A program made the translations under genes and the position numbers. From Acidobacteriota bacterium (GTDB lineage Bacteria; Acidobacteriota; Terriglobia; UBA7540), in the NCBI GenBank assembly GCA_021786455.1, contig JAJYNF010000120.1, forward strand, positions 1 through 15,757: a DNA stretch of 15,757 nucleotides. The letters are read 5' to 3'. Positions within the stretch are counted from its first letter, which is position 1. Each line of letters opens with the position of its first letter. Below are positions 6,639 through 13,221 of the stretch, piece by piece. The notes under the pieces were generated by a model, which saw nothing but the letters and a program-made list of their open reading frames with translations, was not told the DNA's origin and ran no database searches.

Positions 6639-7349
6639 TCAGCGGCGGACGGCGAGAAGGTGAATGGTGGGTAATGAAACACGCTCCAGGTTTCCGACCT
6701 TATTCGTCCAGAGCTCGATGCGGGTTAGCTCTGTGGTGACGACGAAGCGTCTTGCGTTGACTTTCGCCCCAGCGATGCTAGCGCCCTGCGGGGCCGCCTC
6801 GTCCACGGTTACCTTTCCAGGCAGCGCCTCTTGTGGGATAAAAGCGGAAAAATGTTGCTTTCCACCTGGTGTTTGAAGATAACGCCAGACAAGGATTTCG
6901 TATTGGCTAAGAACGTTGTCATCCAGGACGACAACGTTCTTGGGCAGAAGGAACTCTCGAAAATCGGTTGCGCCGTTTAGGGTCCGATAGCGCGCGGTCA
7001 CGGGTGATACGAGGAAGTTTATCCTCAATGCGGAGAACCGTGGGACGGTCTGCTTCCATGAATACGTCTTAGGCCAAAGATGTGAATTTAGAACCAAGTC
7101 CGATTCTGTCTCGAACGCAACGGGCTGGCCTGCCTGTTGCACGCGAATCGTGACTGCGCCTTCGTCCTCCACTACATCGTGCGCCGAGCGAATCTGGAAA
7201 TCCTCAGTACCCACCCTTTTCCCGGCAATCGAGACCACAAAGGTTCCTCGATCTTCGATTCGTCCCTCTAGGGAACGGGCAGTGACTGGGAAGGTCACCC
7301 ACATTGCTGTCAACAAGGTGATTGAGAAAATTGCACGGACCTCCGCCAC
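6639..7349 (-). CDS. Secreted protein of unknown function
   Basis: A 236-residue protein with a Sec-type signal peptide (about residues 1-25; hydrophobic IFSITLLTAMWVTF then VTARS). The mature part is rich in beta strands, opening with GRIEDRGTFVVSIAGKRVGTEDF, a pattern I associate with envelope proteins that have no assigned function. No cysteines, lipobox or catalytic motif are visible, so it is probably periplasmic. GTG at 7349 is the start: a strong GAGGAG lies eight bases upstream and overlaps the shikimate kinase stop (TGAGGAG). The 12-base gap to aroK indicates co-transcription and perhaps reinitiation, although the product has no obvious link to the shikimate pathway. Confidence 0.8.
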   Translation of the reverse strand: MAEVRAIFSITLLTAMWVTFPVTARSLEGRIEDRGTFVVSIAGKRVGTEDFQIRSAHDVVEDEGAVTIRVQQAGQPVAFETESDLVLNSHLWPKTYSWKQTVPRFSALRINFLVSPVTARYRTLNGATDFREFLLPKNVVVLDDNVLSQYEILVWRYLQTPGGKQHFSAFIPQEALPGKVTVDEAAPQGASIAGAKVNARRFVVTTELTRIELWTNKVGNLERVSLPTIHLLAVRR

Positions 7350-7361
7350 TCGCTGATCTCC

Positions 7362-7874
7362 TCAAACGATTTTCAAGCGAAGAATTTCATCGGCCACCTC
7401 TTCGGGCAATCGCCCGCCGGTAGAAATCCGATGTTCTGCCTGACGATAATAGGGAAGCCGCTGCTCCAAAAGCTGGAAAAAACTTAGGCGGTCTCGAAAC
7501 AAGGGGCGGTTCTGCATTTGCTCGCATCGTCGCCACAGTTCTTCCTGCGGGCAATCAAGCCACACGGCGGTGCCGCCAGCTTCGCGAATCAAGCGAACGT
7601 TGGCCGGCTGCGCAAAGGTGCCACCCCCGAGAGCAATGACCGCCGGCTCAGCCTTGGAAATTTCAGCCAGCGCGGCCGCTTCCACTTCGCGGAAAAAGGG
7701 TTCGCCGGCACTCTCGAAAATCTCCCGCACCGTCATCTGCTGCCCCGCCTCGATGATGGAATCGAGATCAATAAATTGCCACCCGAGCGCGCGCGCCAGC
7801 AAACGGCCCACGGTGGATTTGCCACTGCCCATAAATCCCACAAGGTAAATCTGGCGGCGACGGCGTGAGCTCAT
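7362..7874 (-). CDS. aroK: Shikimate kinase
   Basis: A 170-residue enzyme that phosphorylates shikimate at the 3-hydroxyl using ATP, the fifth step of chorismate synthesis for aromatic amino acids. All signature parts are seen: Walker A GFMGSGKST (13-21), the shikimate and magnesium aspartates DLD (36-38), R62 in FFREVE, the GGG loop (83-85), lid arginine R123 (NRPLF) and R139 (RLPYY). Length is standard. ATG at 7874 is preceded by AAGGAG with only one base between, unusually close; no better in-frame start exists, so the ATG is kept. A clear promoter stands about 37-66 bases upstream. The secreted protein follows 12 bases downstream in the same operon. No other aro genes are in view. Confidence 0.96.
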   Translation of the reverse strand: MSSRRRRQIYLVGFMGSGKSTVGRLLARALGWQFIDLDSIIEAGQQMTVREIFESAGEPFFREVEAAALAEISKAEPAVIALGGGTFAQPANVRLIREAGGTAVWLDCPQEELWRRCEQMQNRPLFRDRLSFFQLLEQRLPYYRQAEHRISTGGRLPEEVADEILRLKIV

Positions 7875-7910
7875 GCTCCTTCAGTGAGAATGCGAATTCG
7901 GCCCCACCGA

Positions 7911-7940
7911 ATTATAAAGGGCGATTGGCCGAGTCGGCAA
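7911..7940 (-). promoter_or_regulatory. Sigma-70-type promoter for aroK
   Basis: Reading leftward, TTGCCG at 7940-7935 and a perfect TATAAT at 7916-7911 are separated by 18 bases. The start point would be near 7904, giving a leader of about 30 bases that contains the AAGGAG ribosome site of aroK. The imperfect direct repeats at 7950-8032 lie immediately upstream. Confidence 0.55.
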
Positions 7941-7949
7941 TGGGCCTTA

Positions 7950-8032
7950 TCGAGACGTGTTAAATGTAACCGATGAGGGGCCGTCGAGACATTTAAGAAT
8001 GTAACCCGTCGCGCCGTTTAAGGGGTAACCCC
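7950..8032. repeat. Imperfect direct repeats upstream of aroK (TTAA...GTAACC units)
   Basis: Three related units share TTAA, a short spacer, then GTAACC. The GTAACC blocks begin at 7966, 8001 and 8025. The first two are longer copies with a common TCGAGAC before the TTAA (7950-7971 and 7984-8006); the third sits in GGGGTAACCCC. Multiple subterminal repeats of this sort occur at the ends of some insertion sequences, and tandem operators look similar. Neither is proved here: no transposase gene or second end is visible. Confidence 0.5.
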
Positions 8033-8295
8033 ATTCCAGAGGTTCTGGAGGAGGGTTGCGATGGGCCACCGATCGCGACGGGAATGTTTCCGAGCCATTG
8101 ATGCGCGGGCGGTATCGCGAGGCGGATCGGAAATTGAAGCCTGTCATTTTCAACGCAGCGCATTTACCGGACCGTCACATCCTTCCGATTACATCAAGAG
8201 GCCGGCGATGGTTCAGCTTCTCCGCCGGACCCAGCCATAACGATTGCCCTGCGCACGCATGGGGCTGACGCGCATCACGGTGGACCGGCGGCTGG
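8033..8295. other. Spacer without a recognisable gene
   Basis: Together with the repeats to its left this fills the 421 bases between the phosphatase stop and the aroK start. A plus-strand frame of about 70 codons (8056-8268) and an overlapping minus frame are open, but neither has a family motif or convincing start. No hairpin with a T run was found after the phosphatase gene. It may be decayed mobile DNA, judging from the neighbouring repeats. Confidence 0.4.
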
Positions 8296-10074
8296 CTAAA
8301 GGGCCTTGATGGCGATCAACACTTTGTCGTCGAGGTGAGTCCCGCGACGGGAGAATTGTACAACGTCGTCGCAAACGGAGGCCACGATTTCAGAAGCCTT
8401 TTGAGTTGCCACGCGCTCGACGGCCGCGATCAATCGGTCCGTGCCGTATTCTTCGCCTTCGGCGTCCATGGCTTCGGTGATGCCGTCGGTACAGAGCACC
8501 AGGACATCTCCGGGCTGGAGCTTTGCCTGGCCTCGCTCAAATTCGGCGTTGTCAAACAACCCGATGACCATGCCGCCTTCGGTGAGACGGAGCGACCCGT
8601 CTCCTGGACGCACGATTACGGGAGGGACGTGCCCGCAGTTGATGTAATGAAGAGATTTGCGCTTGAGGTCAATCAAGCCCACGAACATGCTGAGGTATTT
8701 CCGGGAACGGGTATCCGTCAGCATTTTGCGGTTGAGCGCCTCCACAACATCATTGAGGGAGTGGAGGTGAAGGATCAAAGCGCGCAGCGCCGCTTGAAGA
8801 TTCGACATCACCAGCGCAGAAGCAACTCCTTTGCCCTCCACATCGGCAATAACCGCTAGCAGCGTATTGTGGCCCACGGTTAGGAAATCGTAGTAGTCGC
8901 CACCCACCGCATAACAAGGTTCATTGACCACCGCGATCTCAAAGCCTTCCACGTTGGGGGTGGTTTCGGGAAGAAGGCTGCGCTGGATTCCTCGGGCCAG
9001 CGCCATTTCCTTGTCCAACCGTTCCTTCTCGATCAAGACCTGATGGAGTTGAGCGTTCTCGAGCGCTAGCGCAATGTGCGCGGAGAGCGTCATAAGGAAG
9101 TCCGCGTCTTCCGGGGAGAAAGCTCCCTTTCGCTTGTTCAGGAGTTGCAGCACCGCGATGATTTTCCCGGCCTTGTTCCGAATGGGAAGGCACAGGATAT
9201 TGCGCGTCGTGTAGCCGGTCCGCTTATCCACCTCCGGATTGAAGCGCGGGTCTGCGTAAGCATCCGGAATATTAACGATCTCCCCCGACCGGGCCACATG
9301 GCCGGCAATGCCCTTTCCGAGAGGAAGCCGAATTTCCTGCCGTTCGAGGCCGTGCGCAATCAGAGACCAGATTTCGCCGGCCTGCTCGTCAACCAGAAAT
9401 AGGCTGCCGCGTTCGGCCTCGACTTGCGATTTTGCGACATCAAGAATGCGCGATAGGAGCTCGGGCAGGTCGAGCGTCGAATTCAGGGCTTTGCTCGCTT
9501 CGACCAGAAAGCTGAGTTTTGTCACTGTTTGATGGGCTGAGCTGAGCAAGCGCGAGTCCCGCAAAGCCAATGCCGCCAGCTCCGAATAGACCAACTGCAG
9601 CGTCAGCAGGGACTTGCTGGGCGGCTTGTTACTGCCGATCATGAGCACGCCCATCACTTGGGCGTCAATCATCAGGGGGTAAGATGTGAGAAATTTGAGG
9701 CCCTGTTGGCGAGCCCAGTTCACCAAACTATCGCCCCTTGATTTCTCAGAGCTGAGGACCTGCGGCGCGCCTTGGCGGACCGTACGCCCAAGGAGATTTC
9801 CCTCTAGCGCGACTGTTTTGAGATGGGATGGCAATGCAAGATGCTCTGAAGCCGCAGCCAATTCCAGGAGGTTCTCTTTACTTTCCCATACCGCACACAC
9901 GGCGACGCCTTTCGACCTCGGCAGCCGGCGCGTGACCACGGCCATCACTTGAGCGGGATCGAGGGCGCTGGTGAAATCTTTACCCAACTCCTCGACCCCT
10001 GCGCCCACCGAAACCGACCGAGTGTGTTGGCTGGCCGACTTCGATAGCTTACCCCCGGGCCTCATCCTTGGCAC
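8296..10074 (-). CDS. GAF-GAF-SpoIIE (PP2C-type) serine phosphatase, RsbU-like
   Basis: About 592 residues. Order: a first GAF-like domain (about 28-180), a second clear GAF domain (about 190-345, with RGSLFLVDEQAGEIWSLIA and LPLGKGIAGHVARSGE), a helical linker (about 345-375, EKERLDKEMALARGIQRSLLP) and a SpoIIE/PP2C phosphatase domain to the end. Metal-binding motifs are intact: GGDYYDF, IADVEGKGVASALVMS, LCTDGITEAMD and HLDDKVLIAIK. Such proteins dephosphorylate an anti-sigma-factor antagonist in partner-switching, sensing a small molecule or redox state through GAF. No antagonist or switch kinase gene is adjacent, so the partner is elsewhere. GTG at 10074 is chosen because GGGGAG lies seven bases upstream; GTG 10080 and ATG 10065 are also in frame. 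It is soluble, with no membrane segment. Confidence 0.93.
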   Translation of the reverse strand: MPRMRPGGKLSKSASQHTRSVSVGAGVEELGKDFTSALDPAQVMAVVTRRLPRSKGVAVCAVWESKENLLELAAASEHLALPSHLKTVALEGNLLGRTVRQGAPQVLSSEKSRGDSLVNWARQQGLKFLTSYPLMIDAQVMGVLMIGSNKPPSKSLLTLQLVYSELAALALRDSRLLSSAHQTVTKLSFLVEASKALNSTLDLPELLSRILDVAKSQVEAERGSLFLVDEQAGEIWSLIAHGLERQEIRLPLGKGIAGHVARSGEIVNIPDAYADPRFNPEVDKRTGYTTRNILCLPIRNKAGKIIAVLQLLNKRKGAFSPEDADFLMTLSAHIALALENAQLHQVLIEKERLDKEMALARGIQRSLLPETTPNVEGFEIAVVNEPCYAVGGDYYDFLTVGHNTLLAVIADVEGKGVASALVMSNLQAALRALILHLHSLNDVVEALNRKMLTDTRSRKYLSMFVGLIDLKRKSLHYINCGHVPPVIVRPGDGSLRLTEGGMVIGLFDNAEFERGQAKLQPGDVLVLCTDGITEAMDAEGEEYGTDRLIAAVERVATQKASEIVASVCDDVVQFSRRGTHLDDKVLIAIKAL

Positions 10075-10114
10075 ATCCACGCTCCCCCCTCGTACCCCGC
10101 TTCAACAGGGCGAG

Positions 10115-10143
10115 AGTATATCCTGCCTGGCCAAGCGATGCAA
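10115..10143 (-). promoter_or_regulatory. Sigma-70-type promoter for the SpoIIE-type phosphatase gene
   Basis: Reading leftward, TTGCAT at 10143-10138 and TATACT at 10120-10115 are 17 bases apart. The start point would be near 10108, leaving a leader of about 34 bases with the GGGGAG ribosome site before GTG 10074. Confidence 0.45.
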
Positions 10144-10378
10144 ACCGCGCAAAGGTAACCGACCGTAGGCTTCGCTGGGCGCGAAATTCCCTTTTATTAG
10201 CTAATCTCGTGGCACGACTGCCCTGGCTCGGTGGCTCTCACGTGTGACCAGACATTCATTCGGCGTCGTTTTTTCCAGCACTCTGCGAAGCTCGGTCTGA
10301 TTGTCTTCCCGCTGCTAAGCCACGATGATCTGCTTCGGCTCGCCAAGCCGGGCGTTCGGGCGCGCATCATGACACATC
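10144..10378. other. Spacer at the left edge of the accessory patch, no gene seen
   Basis: It separates the leftward phosphatase from the rightward ArdC-like remnant. A plus frame (10231-10425) and a minus frame across 10240-10350 are open but carry no motif, and the minus frame is interrupted by TAG. It may contain decayed coding sequence; nothing can be named. Confidence 0.4.
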
Positions 10379-10803
10379 GTGCTGGCGCAGATCGGAGGCG
10401 CGGAACTGAAGCCCGTTCACGGTGAGCCCGTTCAGGGTGAACCCGCCGCGATTCCCGGCTGGAGCGACGAGAAGGCGCTTCGAACGCTCAAGGTCGAGCG
10501 CATCGAGTTTACGAACCTTGACGGCAACGTGCAGGGTTACGCCGGGCGAGCTCGCTCCGAGGGGCGCTTCGAGGAGGCCATGAGATCGCCGTCAGCCCGA
10601 TTGCGGCGCTCCCGCACAAAACTCTTTTCCACGAACTCGCCCACCTTGTCCTTGGCCATTGCGCCGAGCAAGACCTTTCGGAAACTGGGAATCCGTCAGC
10701 CGACGGACGCGAGCTCCGCGGGCTCAAGGAGAAGCTCACGCCGAAGCCCGAGGCAAAATTGCAGACGACTGCAAAATCTAGCGGGAAGGGAAGGTCAAAA
10801 TAA
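10379..10803 (+). pseudogene. ArdC-like antirestriction/metallopeptidase remnant, frameshifted and truncated
   Basis: Two frames together spell the C-terminal half of an ArdC-type protein (N-terminal ssDNA-binding domain plus zinc metallopeptidase, found on plasmids and integrative elements). The first frame (10379 to about 10560) gives PGWSDEKALRTLKVERIEF and DGNVQGYA. A second frame, shifted, continues from about 10572 with EIAVSPIAALPHKT, LFHELAHLVLGH (the HExxH zinc motif) and SETGNPSADGREL, ending at TAA 10803. The ssDNA-binding part is absent, an upstream TGA at 10370 closes the frame, and the usual REVEAE continuation after the metal site is lost. A 15-base tandem duplication (10412-10426 and 10427-10441) sits near the front and encodes a repeated GEPV/QGEP element. 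No function is expected. Confidence 0.7.
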
Positions 10804-10810
10804 AACCGCG

Positions 10811-10838
10811 GGGTAGAGCGGGGCCACCCGCTCTACCC
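10811..10838. terminator. 12-bp perfect hairpin after the ArdC-like remnant
   Basis: GGGTAGAGCGGG at 10811-10822 pairs perfectly with 10827-10838 around the loop GCCA, eight bases after the remnant's stop. On the plus strand the following bases (AAAATCC) lack a T run. On the minus strand the stem is followed by CGCGGTTTTATTTT, which is closer to a terminator tail. It is a strong stem, possibly bidirectional or a dispersed repeat; terminator function is inferred. Confidence 0.4.
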
Positions 10839-10963
10839 AAAATCCCCGAAGCGAGGGCGTTGCCCCAACGCCATAATGCGCGGAAGTCATCACCGCGATC
10901 AATCTTTCCGTAGAATTTCAAAGCCCCGGCCAAGTTCTTCGCAGCTCTCTTTTCCAATAACTC

Positions 10964-10992
10964 TTGCATTTACTTCTTTTGAAGAGTATAGA
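10964..10992 (+). promoter_or_regulatory. Possible promoter for the DRHyd-type effector gene
   Basis: TTGCAT (10964-10969) and TATAGA (10987-10992) are 17 bases apart in a markedly AT-rich stretch, the only one in this neighbourhood. The start would be near 10999, with a leader of about 80 bases. Other -10-like words (TATATT at 10998) are present, so the exact promoter is uncertain. Confidence 0.35.
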
Positions 10993-11080
10993 GATCGTAT
11001 ATTCATCGTGAAGTTATAGACGGCGACGCGCGTTACGTATTTAGGGCGTTAGGAATCCCGCCTGCAGAAAGGTGGTCAAA

Positions 11081-12205
11081 ATGGTTGAGGAAGAGACAGC
11101 AGACAATCAGGCTCCTAAGCGAACCCGCTTTCGTTCTGGCGAAGCCGCAGGGAAGGCTGCGCCAGGTTCGCGGTCTGCCAAGGGCAAGCCTTGGACATTC
11201 CCAAGGAACACGCTTGAGGAGGCGATTAAGGTAGCGAAGGCAATTGAGGAGAAGAATGCCGGTAACCCGATGCACGCAGCCGATCTGGCGAAAGCTGTGG
11301 GATTCCGCCAGCCCAGCGATTGGCGTTTCCTTGATCTTTTGCGGTCAGCCAATCAATACGGGCTTGCGTCGGGATCAGGAGCGACGGCAAATGTACGTCT
11401 CGAAAAGCTTGGCCAAGATATCGTCGCCCCGAGTTCCCCCCAGCAGCGACAAGATGCCCTGCTTGGCGCATTTCGGAACGTCCCGGAGTTTGCACGAGTC
11501 GAGAAGTTCTATGGGGGCAAGCGGATACCCGAGGACGAATTCTTCCTGAACACGCTTACGCGCGAGTTCAAAATCGCGCGAGACCGGGTCGAACGCTTCT
11601 CCGAGGTCTTTCTGGGTAATCTCAAATACCTTCGCGCCTTCGCCGCTGGGCCGGATGGTGCCCCAGAGGGAGACACCGGTGTGCCCCAGGCAGCGACGCG
11701 CGATGTATTAGAGAAACCAAGTACACCGAGGACAATCTCGCGGGAGCCGCGTGTCCGCGAGTTTCTTGACACCTGCTTCGTAATGATGCCGTTCGGAGAA
11801 TGGCCGGACCGGTACTACCAGGAGATCTTTATACCCTCAATCAAAGAGGCCGGGTATGAGCCTATTCGGGCTGATGAGGTATTCACAACCGGTAGTGTCG
11901 TCGAACAAATTTGGGAGCAGATCACAAATGCCAAGGTCCTTCTGGCAGACCTTACTGACAAGAATCCGAATGTCTTCTATGAACTTGGGCTGGCTCACGC
12001 TGCAAGGAAACCAGTTGTGTTTGCCGCCGCACGTGTCGAGGATGTGCCGTTCGACCTCCGGCATCTCCGGGTGATAATTTACGAAGTCCGGGAACCGCAG
12101 TGGGCCGACAAGCTTCGAAAGAGCATTACTGACTACTTAAAGAATGCAACCAAAGAACCGGAGAAGTCGATCCCACATCCGTTCCGAAGTGTCCAGGAGG
12201 ATTAA
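11081..12205 (+). CDS. Winged-helix-like plus nucleoside deoxyribosyltransferase-like (DRHyd/TIR-like) protein, putative defence effector
   Basis: A 374-residue protein. After a basic low-complexity start (1-38), residues 39-190 form a helical, winged-helix-like domain (FPRNTLEEAIKVAKAIEEKN, DLLRSANQYGLASG, LEKLGQDIV, FLNTLTREF). A linker follows (190-228). Residues 230-355 are a Rossmann-like domain with CFVMMPFGEW (232-241), RADE (263-266), LLADLTDKNPNVFYELGLAHA (287-307) and DLRHLRVIIYE. The NPNVFYELG motif places a glutamate (E301) where nucleoside 2-deoxyribosyltransferases keep their nucleophile; comparative work groups these domains (DRHyd) and TIR domains as base-releasing or NAD-cleaving effectors in immunity. 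ATG at 11081 follows AAGGTGG by five bases; GTG 11072 is less likely. No signal peptide or membrane segment. It stands alone between broken mobile and toxin-antitoxin genes. Defence is inference; signalling is possible. Confidence 0.88.
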   Translation: MVEEETADNQAPKRTRFRSGEAAGKAAPGSRSAKGKPWTFPRNTLEEAIKVAKAIEEKNAGNPMHAADLAKAVGFRQPSDWRFLDLLRSANQYGLASGSGATANVRLEKLGQDIVAPSSPQQRQDALLGAFRNVPEFARVEKFYGGKRIPEDEFFLNTLTREFKIARDRVERFSEVFLGNLKYLRAFAAGPDGAPEGDTGVPQAATRDVLEKPSTPRTISREPRVREFLDTCFVMMPFGEWPDRYYQEIFIPSIKEAGYEPIRADEVFTTGSVVEQIWEQITNAKVLLADLTDKNPNVFYELGLAHAARKPVVFAAARVEDVPFDLRHLRVIIYEVREPQWADKLRKSITDYLKNATKEPEKSIPHPFRSVQED

Positions 12206-12228
12206 CCGACCATGCTCTCCGTACACCT

Positions 12229-12343
12229 AGCCGCAGGCTACGATTGTCACGTTCAATGCCGGGCATTTTGCGGAGGCTGGCCAGTTCGGTATTCGAGTGA
12301 TCAGCCCCAAGGAGATGCTGACGCTCGTGGGAGGCCACCCATG
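12229..12343 (+). pseudogene. C-terminal stub of a PIN-domain toxin
   Basis: A short frame reads IVTFNAGHFAEAGQFGIRV followed by ISPKEMLTLVGGHP and stops at TGA 12343. This is the final part of PIN_3-type ribonuclease toxins (the TFN..HF strand with the last loop, then the SPKE helix). A TAG just upstream (about 12222) closes the frame and the acidic N-terminal two thirds are missing, so it cannot work as a nuclease. It begins about 24 bases after the DRHyd-type gene, suggesting that gene arrived by replacing the front of the toxin. The stop overlaps the antitoxin ATG (ATGA). Confidence 0.65.
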
Positions 12344-12565
12344 AACCTAACCATTAGCATCCCTGAAGAGTTGTACAAGAGCGCGAAGCAGATTGCCGCC
12401 GGAGAGAATATTTCTGTGGGGGAGTTGTTTGTTTCGGCATTTGAAGAGCGCATTGTCGAATTCGAGCGGCTGAGAGAAAGGGCCGCGCGAGGCAGCTATG
12501 AGAAGTTTCGAAGGGTGACGGCGAAGATTCCGCCTGTTGAGCCGACCGAACCCGACCGGCTGTAA
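12341..12565 (+). CDS. Ribbon-helix-helix-type antitoxin, orphaned
   Basis: A 74-residue protein. The N-terminus NLTISIPEELYKSAKQIAAG, then ENISVGELFVSAFEERIVEF, matches a ribbon-helix-helix (CopG/Arc-like) fold: one strand then two helices, for dimeric DNA binding. The basic-acidic tail (about 45-74, ending PPVEPTEPDRL) would neutralise a toxin. ATG at 12341 has GGGAGG six bases upstream. The frame opens earlier (12212) but the front 43 residues have no family features and overlap the toxin stub, so the later start is chosen. ATGA overlap with the PIN stub shows the original toxin-then-antitoxin pair. With the toxin broken, the antitoxin is intact but orphaned; it may still repress its own promoter or be relic DNA. 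Confidence 0.75.
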   Translation: MNLTISIPEELYKSAKQIAAGENISVGELFVSAFEERIVEFERLRERAARGSYEKFRRVTAKIPPVEPTEPDRL

Positions 12566-12954
12566 CGAGTCAAGCCCGCTTCGAACTCAGAGTCCGATAA
12601 GAGTCCATTAACGGACGGCTGAAATTGGTTCGCGCAGAATCAATAGCTTGGGATCGTCAGCATTCAACACCGAAGACGCTAAACCTTGTATTTCCGTTCT
12701 ACGGTCGATTTCCCGAGTTGGACGTCGCGGGTTCGATCCGCGTCCCCCGCTCCAACATCACCCGGAAGCGCCAGCGGGACGGCTTTTGGCTCCATCCGTT
12801 TCCCGCATAAGGCTCAAGATTTTGTGAACAATCGCATTCCACGCTGTTATGATTTGGCGGCTCGGCTGAGGAAGCTCGTTGCGATCGGCTGATCCGAGGC
12901 CGGGCGATCGCGCGTCGCAGGGCCGCCCGCCATCCCTCCGCTCAATGTCGGTCT
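12566..12954. other. Spacer between antitoxin and LysR fragment
   Basis: No gene is supported here. It contains the tRNA/tmRNA-like 3' piece listed separately and a weak rightward promoter-like pair, TTGTGA at 12822-12827 and TGTTAT at 12845-12850 with 17 bases between. That pair leads only into the LysR fragment. Open frames across it have no recognisable content. Confidence 0.4.
12720..12754 (+). other. tRNA/tmRNA 3'-end-like fragment, possible attachment site relic
   Basis: GCGGGTTCGATCCGCG followed by TCCCCCGCTCCA resembles a T arm and the 3' acceptor strand ending in CCA. A perfect 5-bp stem (12726-12730 with 12738-12742) encloses the loop GTTCGAT, but the GGTTCGA-N-CC spacing is one base short of a normal T loop, and no matching 5' half (GCGGGGG) or anticodon arm lies upstream. 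It is therefore not a working RNA. tRNA and tmRNA 3' ends are common integration sites, and this piece lies inside the accessory patch. I rate the resemblance moderate. Confidence 0.3.
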
Positions 12955-13221
12955 TTGGGGCGGAATTTAGCGCCTGCTTATTGGGAGCAAGCGGAGTTGA
13001 ATCAAACGCCGCGCGGCAAGCTTTACATTGGCGCGAACGAAGCGACGTGCCTCTACGTGTTGCCGAAGACGTTCGCGCGATTCAAGCAGCTCTACCCGCC
13101 GGTGCAAATCAGCATCTACCGGAACTTCAGCCACAAGACCTTGCAGAAAGTGCAGGAAGGCGCGGTGGACCTGGGCATCGTCACGCTGCCGCAAAATCTC
13201 TCTACAAATTCAGAAAGCTGA
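12955..13221 (+). pseudogene. LysR-family regulator fragment (effector-binding domain only)
   Basis: An 88-codon frame encodes the start of a LysR substrate-binding domain: NQTPRGKLYIGANEATCLYV, then LPKTFARFKQLYPPVQISIY and KTLQKVQEGAVDLGIVTLP. The helix-turn-helix that should lie about 90 residues before it is missing, with no trace in the upstream frame. The rest of the domain after GIVTLP is replaced by the end of the dienelactone hydrolase locus: similarity stops near 13200 and the frame closes at 13221. The fragment is thus truncated at both ends. The TTG at 12955 is only the first start-like codon, not a real start. Confidence 0.75.

Noticed and set aside
10412..10441. CRISPR-like repeat
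   Set aside because: Just two adjacent 15-base copies without spacers; a tandem duplication, not an array.
10778..10969. 63-codon minus-strand frame beginning MQELLEKRAAKNLAGALKFY
   Set aside because: The first half looks protein-like, but the second half runs through the 12-bp hairpin and into the ArdC-like remnant. There is no ribosome site and no known family; kept as unlikely.
12212..12340. N-terminal extension of the antitoxin frame
   Set aside because: The 43 extra residues overlap the PIN toxin stub in another frame, and a good ribosome site precedes ATG 12341.
12720..12754. Functional tRNA gene
   Set aside because: Only a T-arm-like and 3' acceptor-like piece is present; no anticodon arm, D arm or matching 5' acceptor strand was found upstream.
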